A DNA stretch of 64,000 nt from Porites lobata. Taxonomy: Eukaryota; Cnidaria; Anthozoa; Scleractinia; Poritidae. The notes under the pieces are model-generated. The model ran no database searches and was not told the origin of the DNA. It was given only the letters and a program-made list of their open reading frames with translations. Location of the stretch: assembly GCA_942486035.1 (NCBI GenBank), contig CALNXK010000307.1, positions 197,001-261,000 on the forward strand. The letters run 5' to 3'. The translations under genes and the position numbers were made by a program. Position 1 is the stretch's first letter. Every line of letters begins with the position of its first letter. Shown in pieces: positions 22,683-34,856 of the stretch.

Positions 22683-25161
22683 CAGTGGATAAGATTATCC
22701 ACCTTTTGAACAACTGGGCCCTGGTCCCTGGTCCTAACCCCCCAAGCCATTACAGTCATGGGTCCCTTCATGGTTTGGTTCATTTGTGAATTGACAGCTC
22801 GTCAAGATAGAAGCCAGTATAACAAACAGATTACTTTGTTCTCTAATAAAACATCCTCCACAAGATTACAAGAACTGTAATAAAGAAGCTTTACAATATT
22901 CAAAAGAAGGTTGAAACTCTAAGTGATTGACACAGAATTTCTTGTTTTTTATTGTTAAGATAAATTTGGGATGTTATGTGGCTTTGTCTCATCTAAACCC
23001 TTGTCAAACGCCGCAAAGAAATGATTTGTCCAGAACAATATTATTTGCTCTACCAGCTAAGAGTTTTGCAGAGCAGCTGCTCTTCAGCCAGTGTTGAAAG
23101 GTTCTCTGCAATATGCATGCCGCCAAATTTCCAATAAACAAAAATAATCTTTTTTTTCAAAGTTGGCAAATCACTTGTCCATGGAGGCTTTGGCCTTCAC
23201 TAGTCTCCACTGCTCGATCTCCAATTATACTTTAAAGGGACTCAGATCTGATAAACCTTCACACAAACACGATTCAAATAAATATCAGTCCAAAGAATTT
23301 TGTAATCTGCGACTACAAATCAGATCAGACCAGATCTGCGATGCGCGTAAACAAAACATTCCTGGTTTGATTGATGTATTGATTGCTATTTAACCAACAC
23401 TACCAGCACTACACCAATCAGAAGCTGCATTTGTAGGCAAACGCAGTTTTTCAAAATCATGGGGTTTGCGCATAAGTGTTTCCTTCTCTCCCCTCCCCCT
23501 TCCCCCGTCATTCCTTTTTGTTTGCTCTCGTCCCAACTTTCTCAACGAACTCATGTGGAAATGATTGCTACGCAGGCTAGAGGTTTGTTCAGGCAGGCAT
23601 GTAGATGTGTGTATGTAGGCTAGAATATACTGCAGGCCTGTGGAGGGCTGCATGGAAAAGGCCCTGAATTGGATGAGTCCTGATTCAATATCCAAATTCT
23701 CTTTTTAATTTGTGAGCATTTCCAAGAGAAATTGGAAGGAGAATATTACAATTTATCAGTCAATTTGAGCTTTTCTCCAGGTACCCCTGTCACTTGCCTG
23801 AGACTAAGTTGGATGGTGATACAATAATTATCTTGAGAATCCAGAGTAACAATGTATTACCAACAGATCAAAATAACTCAACAACAAACAACTTCAAGAA
23901 CATACCTAGCCGCTGTGATTAAAGTAGGTTTTGGAACAGTCTTTAGTAATGTTGCCATGGAGACCATGAGACTGTCAATCATTTCAGAAGAACTCACATG
24001 ATGAGGTATTTCTGATGACATTCCTGAGAAGTGAAGCTAAGAGAGTAATGATCAGTATTTAGACTCAGATAATAATAATCATTATTAAGATAAACATTAC
24101 TGCCCTGTCTTAATCTCATGGTTGTTTCCTGTTAAAGAAAAATATTTCAAGATTGTTGTGTTCTTCAAAAGATTCTTGTGTTTTGAAAAAGATTGTTGTG
24201 TTACGGAAAATTGTGTTGTGTTTTGAAAAGATTGTTGATAGTCAAAAATGTTTTATGTTACTCTGAATTACTTGCTCGTAATATTAACTGAATTAAGACC
24301 TTTCTAGACTCTGCTATTAGAAACATTAAAACTGATGCATGCTGCTTTTAGTACAGCTGGGGGCATGTAGTTCATACATTAAACTATCAGAGAACTTGCA
24401 AAGTAATTTATTAATTGACAATAATTATTATCATTCAAAAACCAAAAGCACCCTCACTAAGAATTTACCATTTCATAATCAAGCTTGCCACCCTGTTCCA
24501 GTTTTATTTTATCTGCAAGTTTCACAAGATCTTGGTTTAGGATAGAGCTATCAGACATTTTATCAGTGATACGAGATGAATGTTCTTGTAAATATTTATA
24601 AGTAGATTCAATCTGCTCCACTTGTACTTGGCGTTCTTTTATGCATCTCTCCAAATCCTAGAAAGTCAATGAATACACTATTATTTTTTTATTACACTGT
24701 TACAGAAACCAAAGAACTCCATATTACAGGTCAACTTTCGCGGCCAATGCATTTCAAACAAAATACGTCTCAGACAACAAGGATTTGAAACCATGAATCT
24801 ACTTCAGAAATCATTTAATAAATTTTCCAATCACCATGGTCTTATCATCGAGAAGTATGGAGCAGCGTTGCGGGAGATGAGATTAGCAATCCAGGCTTGA
24901 ATTGCACCATCATATCCTTACATCACTTATATATACTACTTATAGATTTGTACTTCAGTTGCATCTTGGTATGTAGGCGTACACAGTTTTATTTGTGTGC
25001 ATGCATTATTTATTTATTTATTTATTTAATTGATGTGTACATTTAGTTCGTTCACTTTCCTCACTTATATGTGTTGTCAGTGACTGTGCTCACATTGTGG
25101 GAGGCTCCTCCTAAAATGTTCAGCAATTGGTATAGGATTTAATGGAGCTGGAACCAATTGT

Positions 25162-25198
<37 letters not shown>

Positions 25199-27408
25199 TG
25201 CAGTTATCACAACAAAGTCACGTTAAGATATATTTTTTGGCAGCTACTGTAATTTGCAGTCTGTCCACTTTGAATAATGATTGTACTAGTACCTCATTGC
25301 TTGTTGATGAAGGTTCCTCAAATCTGTAAATATCTCGTAAGGCCTTAAAGTCATCCTAAAAAAAAGCATTATAGCTGTAACATGTTTACTGACAGCAAAA
25401 TTGCTAATAAAGTTTCTAGTAATATTTGCCTTAGTGATATCCGCCAAATTAAAAGTGATCAATTTAACAACATTTTTAAATTTCAGAAACCTTTTAAATG
25501 TTAAACCATTATTAGTGAGTTTACACAACAGGACATATCCAAAAGAGGAGGACAGCAAAACACTACTACTTGCGTGTTTTGTTGGTAATTCACTTAACAT
25601 TTGATGTTTTTTGCTCTTCTACAAAAAGATCTGTTTAAAGGAATGTGAAGTTCGGCAGAAAGGTTTTTTCAAACAAAATTATTGTCACGCTTGTCACACA
25701 AAGTTTGCCTTCATCTTTCCTCTCCTGTCCGGTTGCGTAAGTTCACTATTGTCTGTGTAATGAATTGAGTAATTTATGATTATATTACCGTTAATAATAA
25801 ATAGAATAATTATAGGAATTCATAATAACATTGGTGACAAAGATGGCCAACAGACCAGAGGTTTGTTTAGAAATGAGGTTATAACTACTTTAACGTCTTT
25901 GCTGGCGGTAAGCCTCATGTAAATTAATGTAGACATCCTTTAGTCTTAAATATCTCACTTTCCTGGTAAGGATTGCTACATGAAAATCTGCAAGGACACC
26001 TGTGTAGGGAACTACTATAATAAATTTACTGCAAATCATACCTTCACTTACCTCTGTATACAATAGTTTAAACGGATTCTGTGTTGAAAAGTAGTCCATG
26101 TCTATATCCAGAATTAAACTATTTTCTTGTAAAATTATGTTTGCAAAAATGCTACAAACATCAGCCATTGTTCCTTCTGCATCCATACTTTGGCCCTTCT
26201 CTTTGCATGGATGATTTAATTCAACTCCTTTTGTATTTGCAATAAAAGAGCTGTCCTGTGCAGAGCATTCAATCTCATATTTTCCCTTTTTCGTTACACT
26301 TTCACTGTTGTATTCTTGGAATGCATTTGGCCCCTCTCCCAATGTTTTTTGTCCACAATCAACTGCTTTTGCTCCCCTCTCTCCCAAAATGGAATTAGCT
26401 GAATTTAAAGTGAACTTTGTCTTGCACCCTTCAACTTGATTAGACTGATCAGTTCCACTTTGTTTACTCTTCGTATGCAATTCTGAGGTTTCACTTTCTG
26501 AATTCGGAGCTTCTGATTGAACTCCATTGTCTTTGTTTTGCATCACTCCATGTTTTACAGTGCACACAACGAGCTCAAGAGTTTTGCAATTCTCTAATGA
26601 CTCCTCGTCAGCATAAAGAAGTTCTTCCACAAAATATACCTCTGAGCATGTCACTCTAAAAGGATAGTAATTACATGCAACTCATTACTGGACTGGTACT
26701 GTTATATACATTGTACATCTGAGGATAATAAGAAACTTAGCAGCACATTGAAAATCACAGGAGGGCATCCAGCATTGGCTTTGGTTACCAGTGTTTAGGT
26801 TATAAATAAGTGTCCTTCTTGTTCAGTTTTCTTCCATCTTTTTGGTGGTTTCATTTTGCATGAAAAGACCAAGAAGATTAAAAGAAAATAAAGAGAAAGG
26901 TTTGTATAAACCTTGCGGATTTTACAAGTGTCTTATGCAACATATGGTCTGTTATACAGCTGTACACTGTAAGTATCAGTTCGTGAAGGACTGGCATCTT
27001 ATCAAAACCACATTATTTTTGTTGTGGTACATAGAGAGAAGTCGTGAATAATTTTTTCACAAAAAAATGACCCTCCATAAAATGTCCCACCCAGGTGTAT
27101 CATTTTACATGAAGTACCTTCTGAATAGAGAGCTATCTTTTCATGCAGTCAATCAGGTGGTAAAAATACTGATTAATATTAGCTACAAGAGTCCTGTAGC
27201 CTTTTAGTTGATGAAACTATCAATACTAGGCAAGAAGAAAAACTACTTCTCCCACCGTCCCGTAGCCTGAGAAAACAGACAACATTTTGCAAAGCCACCA
27301 ACGGTTTCCCTGCGAAATGATGTCTGAGAAACAAGCGAAGAAATTCCATACTGATGACCCATCACTACCCAGATCTGGGTAATGACGCGTCATCAGTATG
27401 ACAGTGGT

Positions 27409-27444
<36 letters not shown>

Positions 27445-27888
27445 ACCTCTGATTTAGGGGGCCGTCAACACGGTTTACCAGCCGTACCTTATAAAACCTG
27501 TCTTCTTGTGTTTACCAACTTTGAAGTTAAACACACCTTCCTTAATCTGATCCGCCCAGGGTGGTTTTACCCAAATAACTCGACTCACATGTCCAGCATA
27601 TACAGCGGGAAGAATCCAGTCTGCAATACTGATCTCTTCATATAGCTTTTCTTGCTCGAAAACTATGTCGGCTGACATCTTTACTGGAACAGTGAGGTCC
27701 GGGTGAGAGTCAAAATGGAGAACCGTTATTCCTTCATATGCAAGATGCCGCGATCCAATAGCTCTGTGAATATAGTACAACACTTCATCGTGATTCTCGC
27801 ATATCCAAATTGGCAATTTAGTGTACTCTCTGAGAGCTAATTTAGCTCTCTTTGGCTGCTGGTGAAAATCTCCACTCTCATCCGCCAT
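22190..27888 (-). CDS. UPF0489 family protein, C5orf22-like
   Basis: Six exons on the minus strand, in coding order: 27888-27488, 26655-26052, 25355-25293, 24657-24469, 24036-23906, 22313-22190. All have GT-AG borders and continuous phases, giving 503 residues (human C5orf22 is about 440). Segments matching the family: [14 protein letters not shown] near the N terminus, LHFDSHPDL (57-65), [21 protein letters not shown] (316-324), SEIPHH and the C-terminal RSSYDDYTP. Between the two aspartate-rich motifs lies a long low-complexity insertion rich in Ser, Glu and Lys. The motifs resemble metal-binding motifs of arginase-like folds; the cellular role is unknown. The start chosen, MADESGDF, has context AAAATGG; an in-frame upstream ATG at 27924 is possible. 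Confidence 0.88.
22314..23905 (-). other. Last intron of the UPF0489 gene
   Basis: 1.6-kb intron between exons 5 and 6. Apart from the GGATAGCG-type fragment I see no repeat or frame that can be supported. Confidence 0.5.
22650..22705. repeat. GGATAGCGCTATCC-type repeat fragment
   Basis: Palindromic words GGATAGCGCTATCCACCGG and TATCCAGTGGATAA. The same family appears in a larger form at 43577-43725. Confidence 0.5.
24120..24250. repeat. Degenerate tandem repeat (GATTGTTGTGTT...GAAAA)
   Basis: Four to five diverged units of about 28 bp, each with GATT(G/C)TTGTGTT followed by GAAAA, in the intron between exons 4 and 5 of the UPF0489 gene. Confidence 0.5.
27250..27405. repeat. Partial MITE (CAGATCTGGGTAGTGACGCG family)
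   Basis: Carries AGCCTGAGAAAACAGACAAC, GAAATGATGTCTGAGAAAC and ACCCAGATCTGGGTAATGACG. Other members: 41085-42250 (interrupted), 46257-46390 and the fullest copy at 50206-50470. A short piece of another family (CCCATATATGGCAGTACCCC) follows at 27425-27445. Confidence 0.6.
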
Positions 27889-27990
27889 TTTGAGATTAAC
27901 CGGCATCAGAGGCGCGGCTACCAATTACTCAGTGTAAGACACGTTGTCCAGCATACATGACGTAGGTGTACCTTCTGTCTTTCTGAGGGG
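27889..27990. promoter_or_regulatory. Bidirectional promoter, UPF0489 / RBFA-like
   Basis: Only 102 bp separate the start codons of two divergent genes. The gap holds a CCAAT word (27921-27925) and a CRE-like TGACGT (27958-27963) and no TATA box, as is common for paired housekeeping genes. Transcription starts were not located. Confidence 0.6.
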
Positions 27991-30900
27991 ATGAGTTTGC
28001 GCTTAGGATTCCGTAAATTGGTAAATGTTGGGATTCACATCCTTCCATCAATCACTTCGAAGGAGTCACAGTTTTGCATTATTCCTCAAAGTATATTGAG
28101 CACACAAATAGCACGAAATTACAGTGACAGATTTTCTATTGCGCCGAAAAAGAAAAAGATCAGGTCAGTATGAAGCCAGTCCTAGGGTGGCGGTGGTGGG
28201 GTGGCGCAGGTACTTACATGGTATACCTGCCAACTTTTTCTGAGATGTAGGCGTGAGATTTTTATCCTGGGAGTGTTGGGATTTTTGAAAACGACACGAT
28301 CATTTCCGAAGATTCCCGAAGAAGTCCGAAGTCTTCCGAAGACGTCCGAAATCTGCCGAAGGCGAAGTTATCGAGAAAACGCTTATCCACAAAATCAGAG
28401 ATCGCGAGGAAGGTATTGTCATTTATTCATTTTACACATGGTTTTCGTTCCTTACATGGGTCTGAGTTAACATATTTTTGGAAATTGTGTCAAGCAAGAC
28501 GGCAACAACTCACATTTTTCAATCAGGCGTGAGAAATTGGTCCGCAGGCGTGAGTGGGCGTGAGATCGAAGTTTTCAACCCGCATGCGTGAGACTCACGC
28601 CTAAGGCGTGAGAGTTGGCAGGTATAACATGGAGATGGCGGATCCCAGGTAAGGGAGGTACCCCGCTCACCTGCCTGTACATGTCCATATAATCTCTCAT
28701 TTTAATTCAGTGGGGTGACCCGTCAAGGTGGGTTGCCCGATCTGCTAGACCGGGAAATGGAAATCCCCTCAGCTGTGTTCAAATTTTGCCATGTTAATAC
28801 TATACACCCCCCCCCCCCCCCACACACACACACACACACACACTTAGCCACGGTCAGATTCATGTTCCATCAAATTTGTAACAAATTCAACTAACTGCCT
28901 TTGCTGACAGCGACAACAGAAAGCCACAAGCAAGATTGTAAGATTGCATTGCTTTCTTTTATCCCATGTGAGCAGGTTACTTACCCTACCTGGGATCCCT
29001 AACCTCCATGTTAACAGACCCTTTAAAAATCATAGGCGTATTGATGGGGTCACATATTTCTCACCATTTGTTCTGGATGTTTAATTGATAAGTGCGTTAA
29101 CAATGCATCAGACAATTTCAGCTGTGCCCATCCTCCGACCTCTCAGGCTAACGCCCAGCCTTATGCTAAACCTCAAAAGGGCCAATTGCCAATGGGCTAT
29201 TGCATTTGAATACCCCCCCCCCCCCCCAGGGTGAGGAGCAATGAAATTCCTCTGGGTTAGTTAAGGGGGGGGGGGGTGCAGATATGAAAAAATTGCCAGA
29301 TTTTGAATTGGTGACTTCAGAGGATGGTATGGGGTGGCAGCTGGGTGTTTACTGTTAGGATGGAATGGCAGTTTGGGATAGGGTTAGATGGCCTGGGTGA
29401 ATGATAAAATATAGATTTGTATTGTTAGTTAATAAAACGTAGATTATTATCATTCTTTTTTAAACAGGCCAAAGAACTCTTAAACTTGCTACTAATTGCA
29501 ATATTTTAAATTTCAGAAAGACCACAGGCAACAGAAATAAAGTAAGTAGAGGAATACTGAATTTTTTGTAGAGGTGGGCTACAACAGCAAAAGTAACTGG
29601 TCATAAAGGCTTTTCTATGCATTTAACAGTTTGCTTTGGGCAAAGTATTGACACCCATTTTTTTTTTTTAATTTTAGGGACATTTTTATAGTAAATTTAT
29701 GTCTGTGTCTGTTATATATAAGTAGCCTTTTTCGGTTATTTGTTTTGTTGCAGCGTTCACTAAGGCAGTCACAAGTCTTTCAACTAGATCCCTTGAGAGG
29801 AAAAGATGCCTCTGAGATCCTTGACAGCGGCAGACAACAAGCTATCTCCGGTGCAATTCTTTGGGGCATTACTGACATTCTTAATGGTCCTGAACTGGAT
29901 TCCAGCCTGAGGGATTGGCAACTAGAAATAACACGGGTAAGTTAATTGACATACGTACCCAATTTGTTTCCAGGAAGAAAGACTCAGTCAAGCAAGACAA
30001 AAAGAGGAAATAGTCTTTTTAATGTCTTGCTAGAAACAAAGTAGACCTTTCCCTTACACCTTTGAACAATAAGCAACAACATGAGGCTCCAGTTGACAAA
30101 ATACAAAACACATCGTTTTGTATGAAACTGCCCACCCAGTCCTTGACCTTATTAAGTACCGTATGTGTTCCCACTGAAGTGGAATTCAGGGACTACTTTG
30201 GTCTACAACATTAAAAATTGTCAAACATTTACAATTCTCACTGTCAAACAAGTGCACAAGGTTGTTGTCTGCAATATGGTGGGTTTTTAAGGCAAACATT
30301 TCTCTGCAAGATGGTATACAATAAAAATATTATTAGTTTCTGCCTAGATTTTGAAAGCAGAAAAAAAAACTGAAAAGAGAAGAAAGTGTGATCAATAGGA
30401 TAGGCACAAGGCAAAAGGACAAAGTGGGGGATGGGTTGCGCTAGCCTGCATTGCAGCCGGCCCATGCACTCGTCTTATAAACCAAGGTTTAGAGCATCTG
30501 CAACGCAGGCAAGGGATAGGGAGGGGAAGAAAAAAACGCCAATCAATGATAAGAATACTTCCATTTGTTTTATGGCTTGTCTTCCCTGACCGCCTGCTTC
30601 CCTATCTTGTGACTCTTGAATCCTAGTGTGGCCTGTGTTCCTGCCACCGCAGGCTTTATTAAGTAGGGAGTTCTAGCATCGACGACGGCTACGACAATGA
30701 AAACATCACTTTTAAAATGAATTAGCGTTTTTCAAACTTCATCGTGTTTATTCCAAATTATTCACTGAAAATGTCTAATGTAGGCAACTTTCCCTGGAGA
30801 TGATTTCTTGGGGACCACTCTCAAGTTTGGAAAGAGAAAGAAAATTTCTTCGTCACTTGTTTACATCCTCCATAAAATGTGAAATTAGGCATTTTCACAT

Positions 30901-33052
30901 CGTAGTCATGCCGCAATGGCAAAGATATGTACAAAAAAGTGTGATGCACGTGCAAACTTGTTTTTTTGCTTAATAAACCTATTGCTGTTTTGACGCTCTT
31001 GTTGCTGTCGCTGTTGTCGTTGCTAAAACTCCCTAGAGAGAGTGCTATTTTGTTGACTAAATTCTTTCCTTTTCAAGGTGAGAGTGACCCCAGATCTTGG
31101 GTATGCAACAATATACTGGGCAGTTTCAGGTGAATCAAAAGGTGATGTTGAAACTGTTCAAAGCCTTTTGGATGAAAACACAAATTACATAAGGTATGTA
31201 TTTTTACCCCGAAGCTTTGAAAATTGAGGGATTTTAATGAAATTTGCATTCATCTCATTACCCTCCTAGCTTCATAGCAATACCTCAAGTTGGAGAAATC
31301 CATGTGTTGAGCAAAGCTTCATGTTTATAAGAAAACATCATCATAAAGCTCTATGGTTATTTTGAGCCTTCAAATTTTCACCTTGTTCCCACACTGTCAT
31401 AGAAAAACTTTGGTCTCACTTTTCTCTCACTACTGGTCAGTCTGAGTGCAAAATACACTAGCCTTTATTTTATTAATAATTTTTATTATATAGACACGAG
31501 TGTTTTACCACTCGTAAAATTCATAAAAACTACATCTGGGACCCGAGTGGTCTATTTTCCATAATCTCACACGTGAGTTTATCGATGACCTAATTTCGGT
31601 CATTTCCCTCTATTATTTTATGTCTTTTTGTCTATATTATATAATAAAAGAACATTACACGGTGGCTTGAAGATATGAATTTTATTTTCACGCGGCAAAA
31701 ACAATATTTTACTCACTTGCTGCACTCGTTCATAAAATATTGTTTTGCCACTCGAAAATAAAATTCATATCTTCGTGCCACGGTGTAATATCCTCTATAT
31801 ACAACTGGCTGGAACATTGCACACAGTAATGTTTGTGGGGCTTGGTAAAATCAGTGTCATGTTTCCACCTTGCGGCTTGTGAGGTGAACTTTAACGTAGC
31901 CTGGATAACAGGCATGGAGATAGTGGGGATGGCGCAAAGATAAGCGCTGCACTCCACTTAAGGTCTCGGTAAACGAAAATTTTAGTACATTGCTCGATTT
32001 TGTTTTTTTGGGATTTTTGGCATGAGTGGGTCCTAAATTTTATTTTGGCAGAAAAAGAAAATCGGAAAGTGCTTTTTAACCCTTCTAAAATGAGCCTCTT
32101 CTGAGCTAACCAGCCAAGCGTGGACCTCGCGCTAAATCTTTAGAGCTGATTTTCTCTCACTCTATTTTAGACGCAAAAATCAAAATTCTCCGACCTCCAG
32201 TCGGGACAGGTTTTAAGCTATCGCTTTGAAACTTTCAAATATGATGGATAATGATATAGACTCAAAAAGGGTGTGAGGAATTTTCCGATTTCCCTTTGTA
32301 ACTCATGTTATGCCAGTTTCTTTGCGTAAATCGCGCTCGAGATTCGACTTTTTAGTTTGAAATGCAATAATTCCGCTAATACGAGACATATGCAAATTTC
32401 CTCACACCCTTTTTTAGGTCTTTTATCTGTCAATCAGATGCAAAAAAAAGGAAGTGAATATTTAACAACACGAAAGGGCTGGAGCTTCAGCAGTAAACTC
32501 GATACCTCTGAATTCGAGAACAAAAAACTTAAGCACCTTTTGAAATTCGATAAAATAAAATTTTTTAGAAGGTAATTTAGTCTGTTAGCTTTAATTTGAT
32601 ATAAATTATAACTTGCCTTTGTAGCAAAAATACTCGCGCGACTAGAATTTTTTTCTGTGGGCACCTCGTTTTCCTTTACCGAGACCTTAACTCCTAGAAC
32701 AGGCTAGAACAGGCATTATTTCTGCCTTCCTCAGGCAAGCAAAGGCAAGGGTGAAGAGAGCAATGAGCACTTTGTTTTGAGTGTTGTTCGCCCAAAAAAA
32801 GCAAGGAATACCACCTGTTCTGCAGACTTACTCTATGTCACAAGGCAGACAATTCATTGTCTTTTTGAACAAAAGATAACCTCAATTTGTACAACTATGT
32901 TTGTTTTTAGGAGGCTTCTTCCTGCTTACTCTTCCTTAGCCCGCTTTCCCCAGCTCATTTTCACTAAAGACAACAGTGCAGAGTATAAAGCAGAAATGGA
33001 GCATCTCCTTAATAAGGCCAAGCTGAATGATACAGGTTTTGGTGGAGAATGA
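27991..33052 (+). CDS. Mitochondrial ribosome-binding factor A-like protein
   Basis: Exons 27991-28163, 29517-29541, 29754-29936, 31078-31193 and 32911-33052 join in phase to 212 residues. The N terminus is basic and Asp/Glu-poor, fitting a mitochondrial presequence. The core matches the RbfA fold by family resemblance: DWQLEITRVRVTPDLGYATI, then IYWAVSG, a helix with LLDENTNYIRR, and RFPQLIFTKD. RbfA binds the small ribosomal subunit and supports late rRNA maturation; in animals the protein (RBFA) acts in mitochondria. Exon 2 is a 25-nt microexon encoding part of a basic linker. AATAAA follows at 33508. Shorter than the human protein (343), lacking its C-terminal extension. Confidence 0.82.
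28222..28626. mobile_element. Inverted-repeat element in the RBFA intron 1
   Basis: Ends TATACCTGCCAACT / AGTTGGCAGGTATA, flanked by direct repeats ACATGG (28216-28221 and 28627-28632). Inside, CCGAAG recurs about every 9-12 bp (28310-28370), and GGCGTGAG words repeat near the right end. No transposase. Confidence 0.75.
28800..28842. repeat. Poly-C / (CA)n microsatellite
   Basis: A C tract runs directly into about eleven CA repeats. Long C and G tracts also occur near 29213-29229 and 29265-29276. Confidence 0.9.
30663..31036. mobile_element. MITE of about 370 bp, copy 1
   Basis: Ends TAGGGAGTTCTAGCA...CGACGACGGC and GCTGTCG...TGCTAAAACTCCCTA mirror each other. The interior shares with 60482-60847 the words GTGATGCACG, GAAATTAGGCATTTTCA and AAACCTATTGCT. 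Confidence 0.7.
31655..31795. repeat. Hairpin MITE (AGATATGAATTTTAT family)
   Basis: ACACGGTGGCTTGAAGATAT...AAAACAATATTTTA is mirrored by TAAAATATTGTTTT...ATATCTTCGTGCCACGGTGT, giving arms of about 65 bp around a small loop, in intron 4 of the RBFA-like gene. Confidence 0.8.
31962..32686. mobile_element. TTAA-flanked inverted-repeat element
   Basis: GGTCTCGGTAAA at the left and TTTACCGAGACC at the right, each bordered by TTAA (31958-31961, 32687-32690). An inner mirrored pair, AAAAGGGTGTGAGGAA / TTTCCTCACACCCTTTT, lies at about 32266 and 32397. TTAA targets suggest piggyBac, though the termini are not its usual CCC...GGG. Confidence 0.65.
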
Positions 33053-33507
33053 GGATGAAACCAAGAAAAGCTGATGAGTCAAGATTGATGTCATTCAAGA
33101 ATTCTGGTTGTCTACCATCAACAGTTTTTAAGGAACTTTGATCTTAAGACATGTATCAGCATGGAAAGGAATCAGTGCAGTTTATATTCAATGGCCTTGA
33201 TGTTTCCCTTACAAACTCGAACATGTACTTTGAGAGAGTTCTACTTGTTTTGAATACAGTCAAATACCACCTTAATAGACATCTTTCATCACCAGATAGT
33301 TGCACTGCCAGCAGGCGCTGAACCAAATCTGAAGTCTGGCCTTAGATATACGAAGGTTGATGATGGCCTATGGTTCTATTGCTGCATGATGTCTATAATT
33401 GGCCACAGAATAGACATCCCTCCCCCCACCTCCCGGGGTCATTCTGTAGGTCTTTACAACTTATACATCAATCAGCCATCTGCAAGACTTCCAATCAATC
33501 ACTGTAA

Positions 33508-33513
33508 AATAAA
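33508..33513 (+). other. Poly(A) signal AATAAA, RBFA-like gene
   Basis: AATAAA about 455 bp after the stop codon; the space between would be 3' untranslated sequence. Confidence 0.4.
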
Positions 33514-34309
33514 CTTTACTTGCAAGTTTACATAAAAGTTAAATAGGATGAAAACAAAACTTACATGAAAACTTCTAAGTAAAGCTTATTTATACAGTTA
33601 CTAATTTACCTCAACAGAGCAATATACTAAAAATATATACTTTTAATAATCCAGATTTTTTAAAACTTAAACTACAACATTAAGCTACTATCAGTATGTA
33701 TTTTTTTAATTTTGTTTCTTTGTCTTTTGCTATGGAATGCACTCTTTTAACATTAATAACCAATAAGTAATAATTATTACTTCTACATGTACATGTGTAG
33801 GCAAGTTTATAAAACCTGCTTATAGCTAATGGTTCCTGAGTAATGTGATATCTGCTACATTAAGTACCAAAGGAAAAATAAAAATTGGATTGTTGAGTGC
33901 GAGCTCAGGGCATGCCACGACAGGAGGTACCAGGGTGCAAAGAAAATCATTTTTACAGCTTGCCATTCGGGAAAGCTGAAGCTAGCATTTACTTGCCCAG
34001 ACGTCATTTCAACTAGCCCCAAAAGCTTTTTGATGAGCAGAATTGATTTCACAGTTCTTCTGTTATTCAAATTCTTCAAAAAACATCACTTGCCCATCGG
34101 GCAAGTTAAAAACAGAATTCACTAGTCTGATAGCAAAATCCACTAGCCCCAGGCTATTGGACACGACTTTCTTTGCACGCTGGGTACTTGTAGGACACTT
34201 GTGCAACAGCAGTTCTTACATTGTGTTGAGAAAAGTAAAGCTGCCATTCACCACTTTAGAGGGCCGAGTTAACTTTTGCAAAGACTTCTGGGACTGTTAA
34301 GTAACTTAA

Positions 34310-34513
34310 CCCTTTAAGTGCCAATAGTGATCAAAAAGAATTTTCTCCTAATAATATCCATACATTGTCAAGAGTTAAAGTTATGAGAATTAATAAAATG
34401 ATCACCAAAGGGAAAATGCTATGATCCTTTATGAAATTCTCTCAAGTAATTCTTAAGAAAATCTATGGAGATCAGTTTGGAGAATTTGTATGTGGATATT
34501 GGGGCTTAAAGGG
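34310..34513. mobile_element. piggyBac-like MITE with TTAA duplication
   Basis: CCCTTTAAG...CTTAAAGGG ends lie between intact TTAA sites at 34306-34309 and 34514-34517, the usual piggyBac target and terminal pattern. A relative is at 21872-22077. Confidence 0.85.
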
Positions 34514-34856
34514 TTAACCTCCCCCAGATTTAACTCAACCCAGACTGTTTCCTTCTTGTTTTTAAAGTGGCGAATGTGTCAAGTAAAAGTGGTACCCAAA
34601 CATGACAAAATTATTTCCGGTATATGAAAAGTGTTCACAGTACAGGTGGAGAGGCATTCAGCAACAGGTGTCACCTGTCAATCAAGAGAGCGGCAGATGT
34701 CCTTCTAGAATCTGTTTATTATGGTTTTATGGTTTTTACTCAAACTTTTTTGGTAACAAGGAGGATCTTCCATATGGACTGTCTTGTTTATGTGATAACA
34801 AAATGTCTTTTCAGCTGGGCGCTGGGTGTAAATTTTTTTGCGTACTACCTTAGAAT

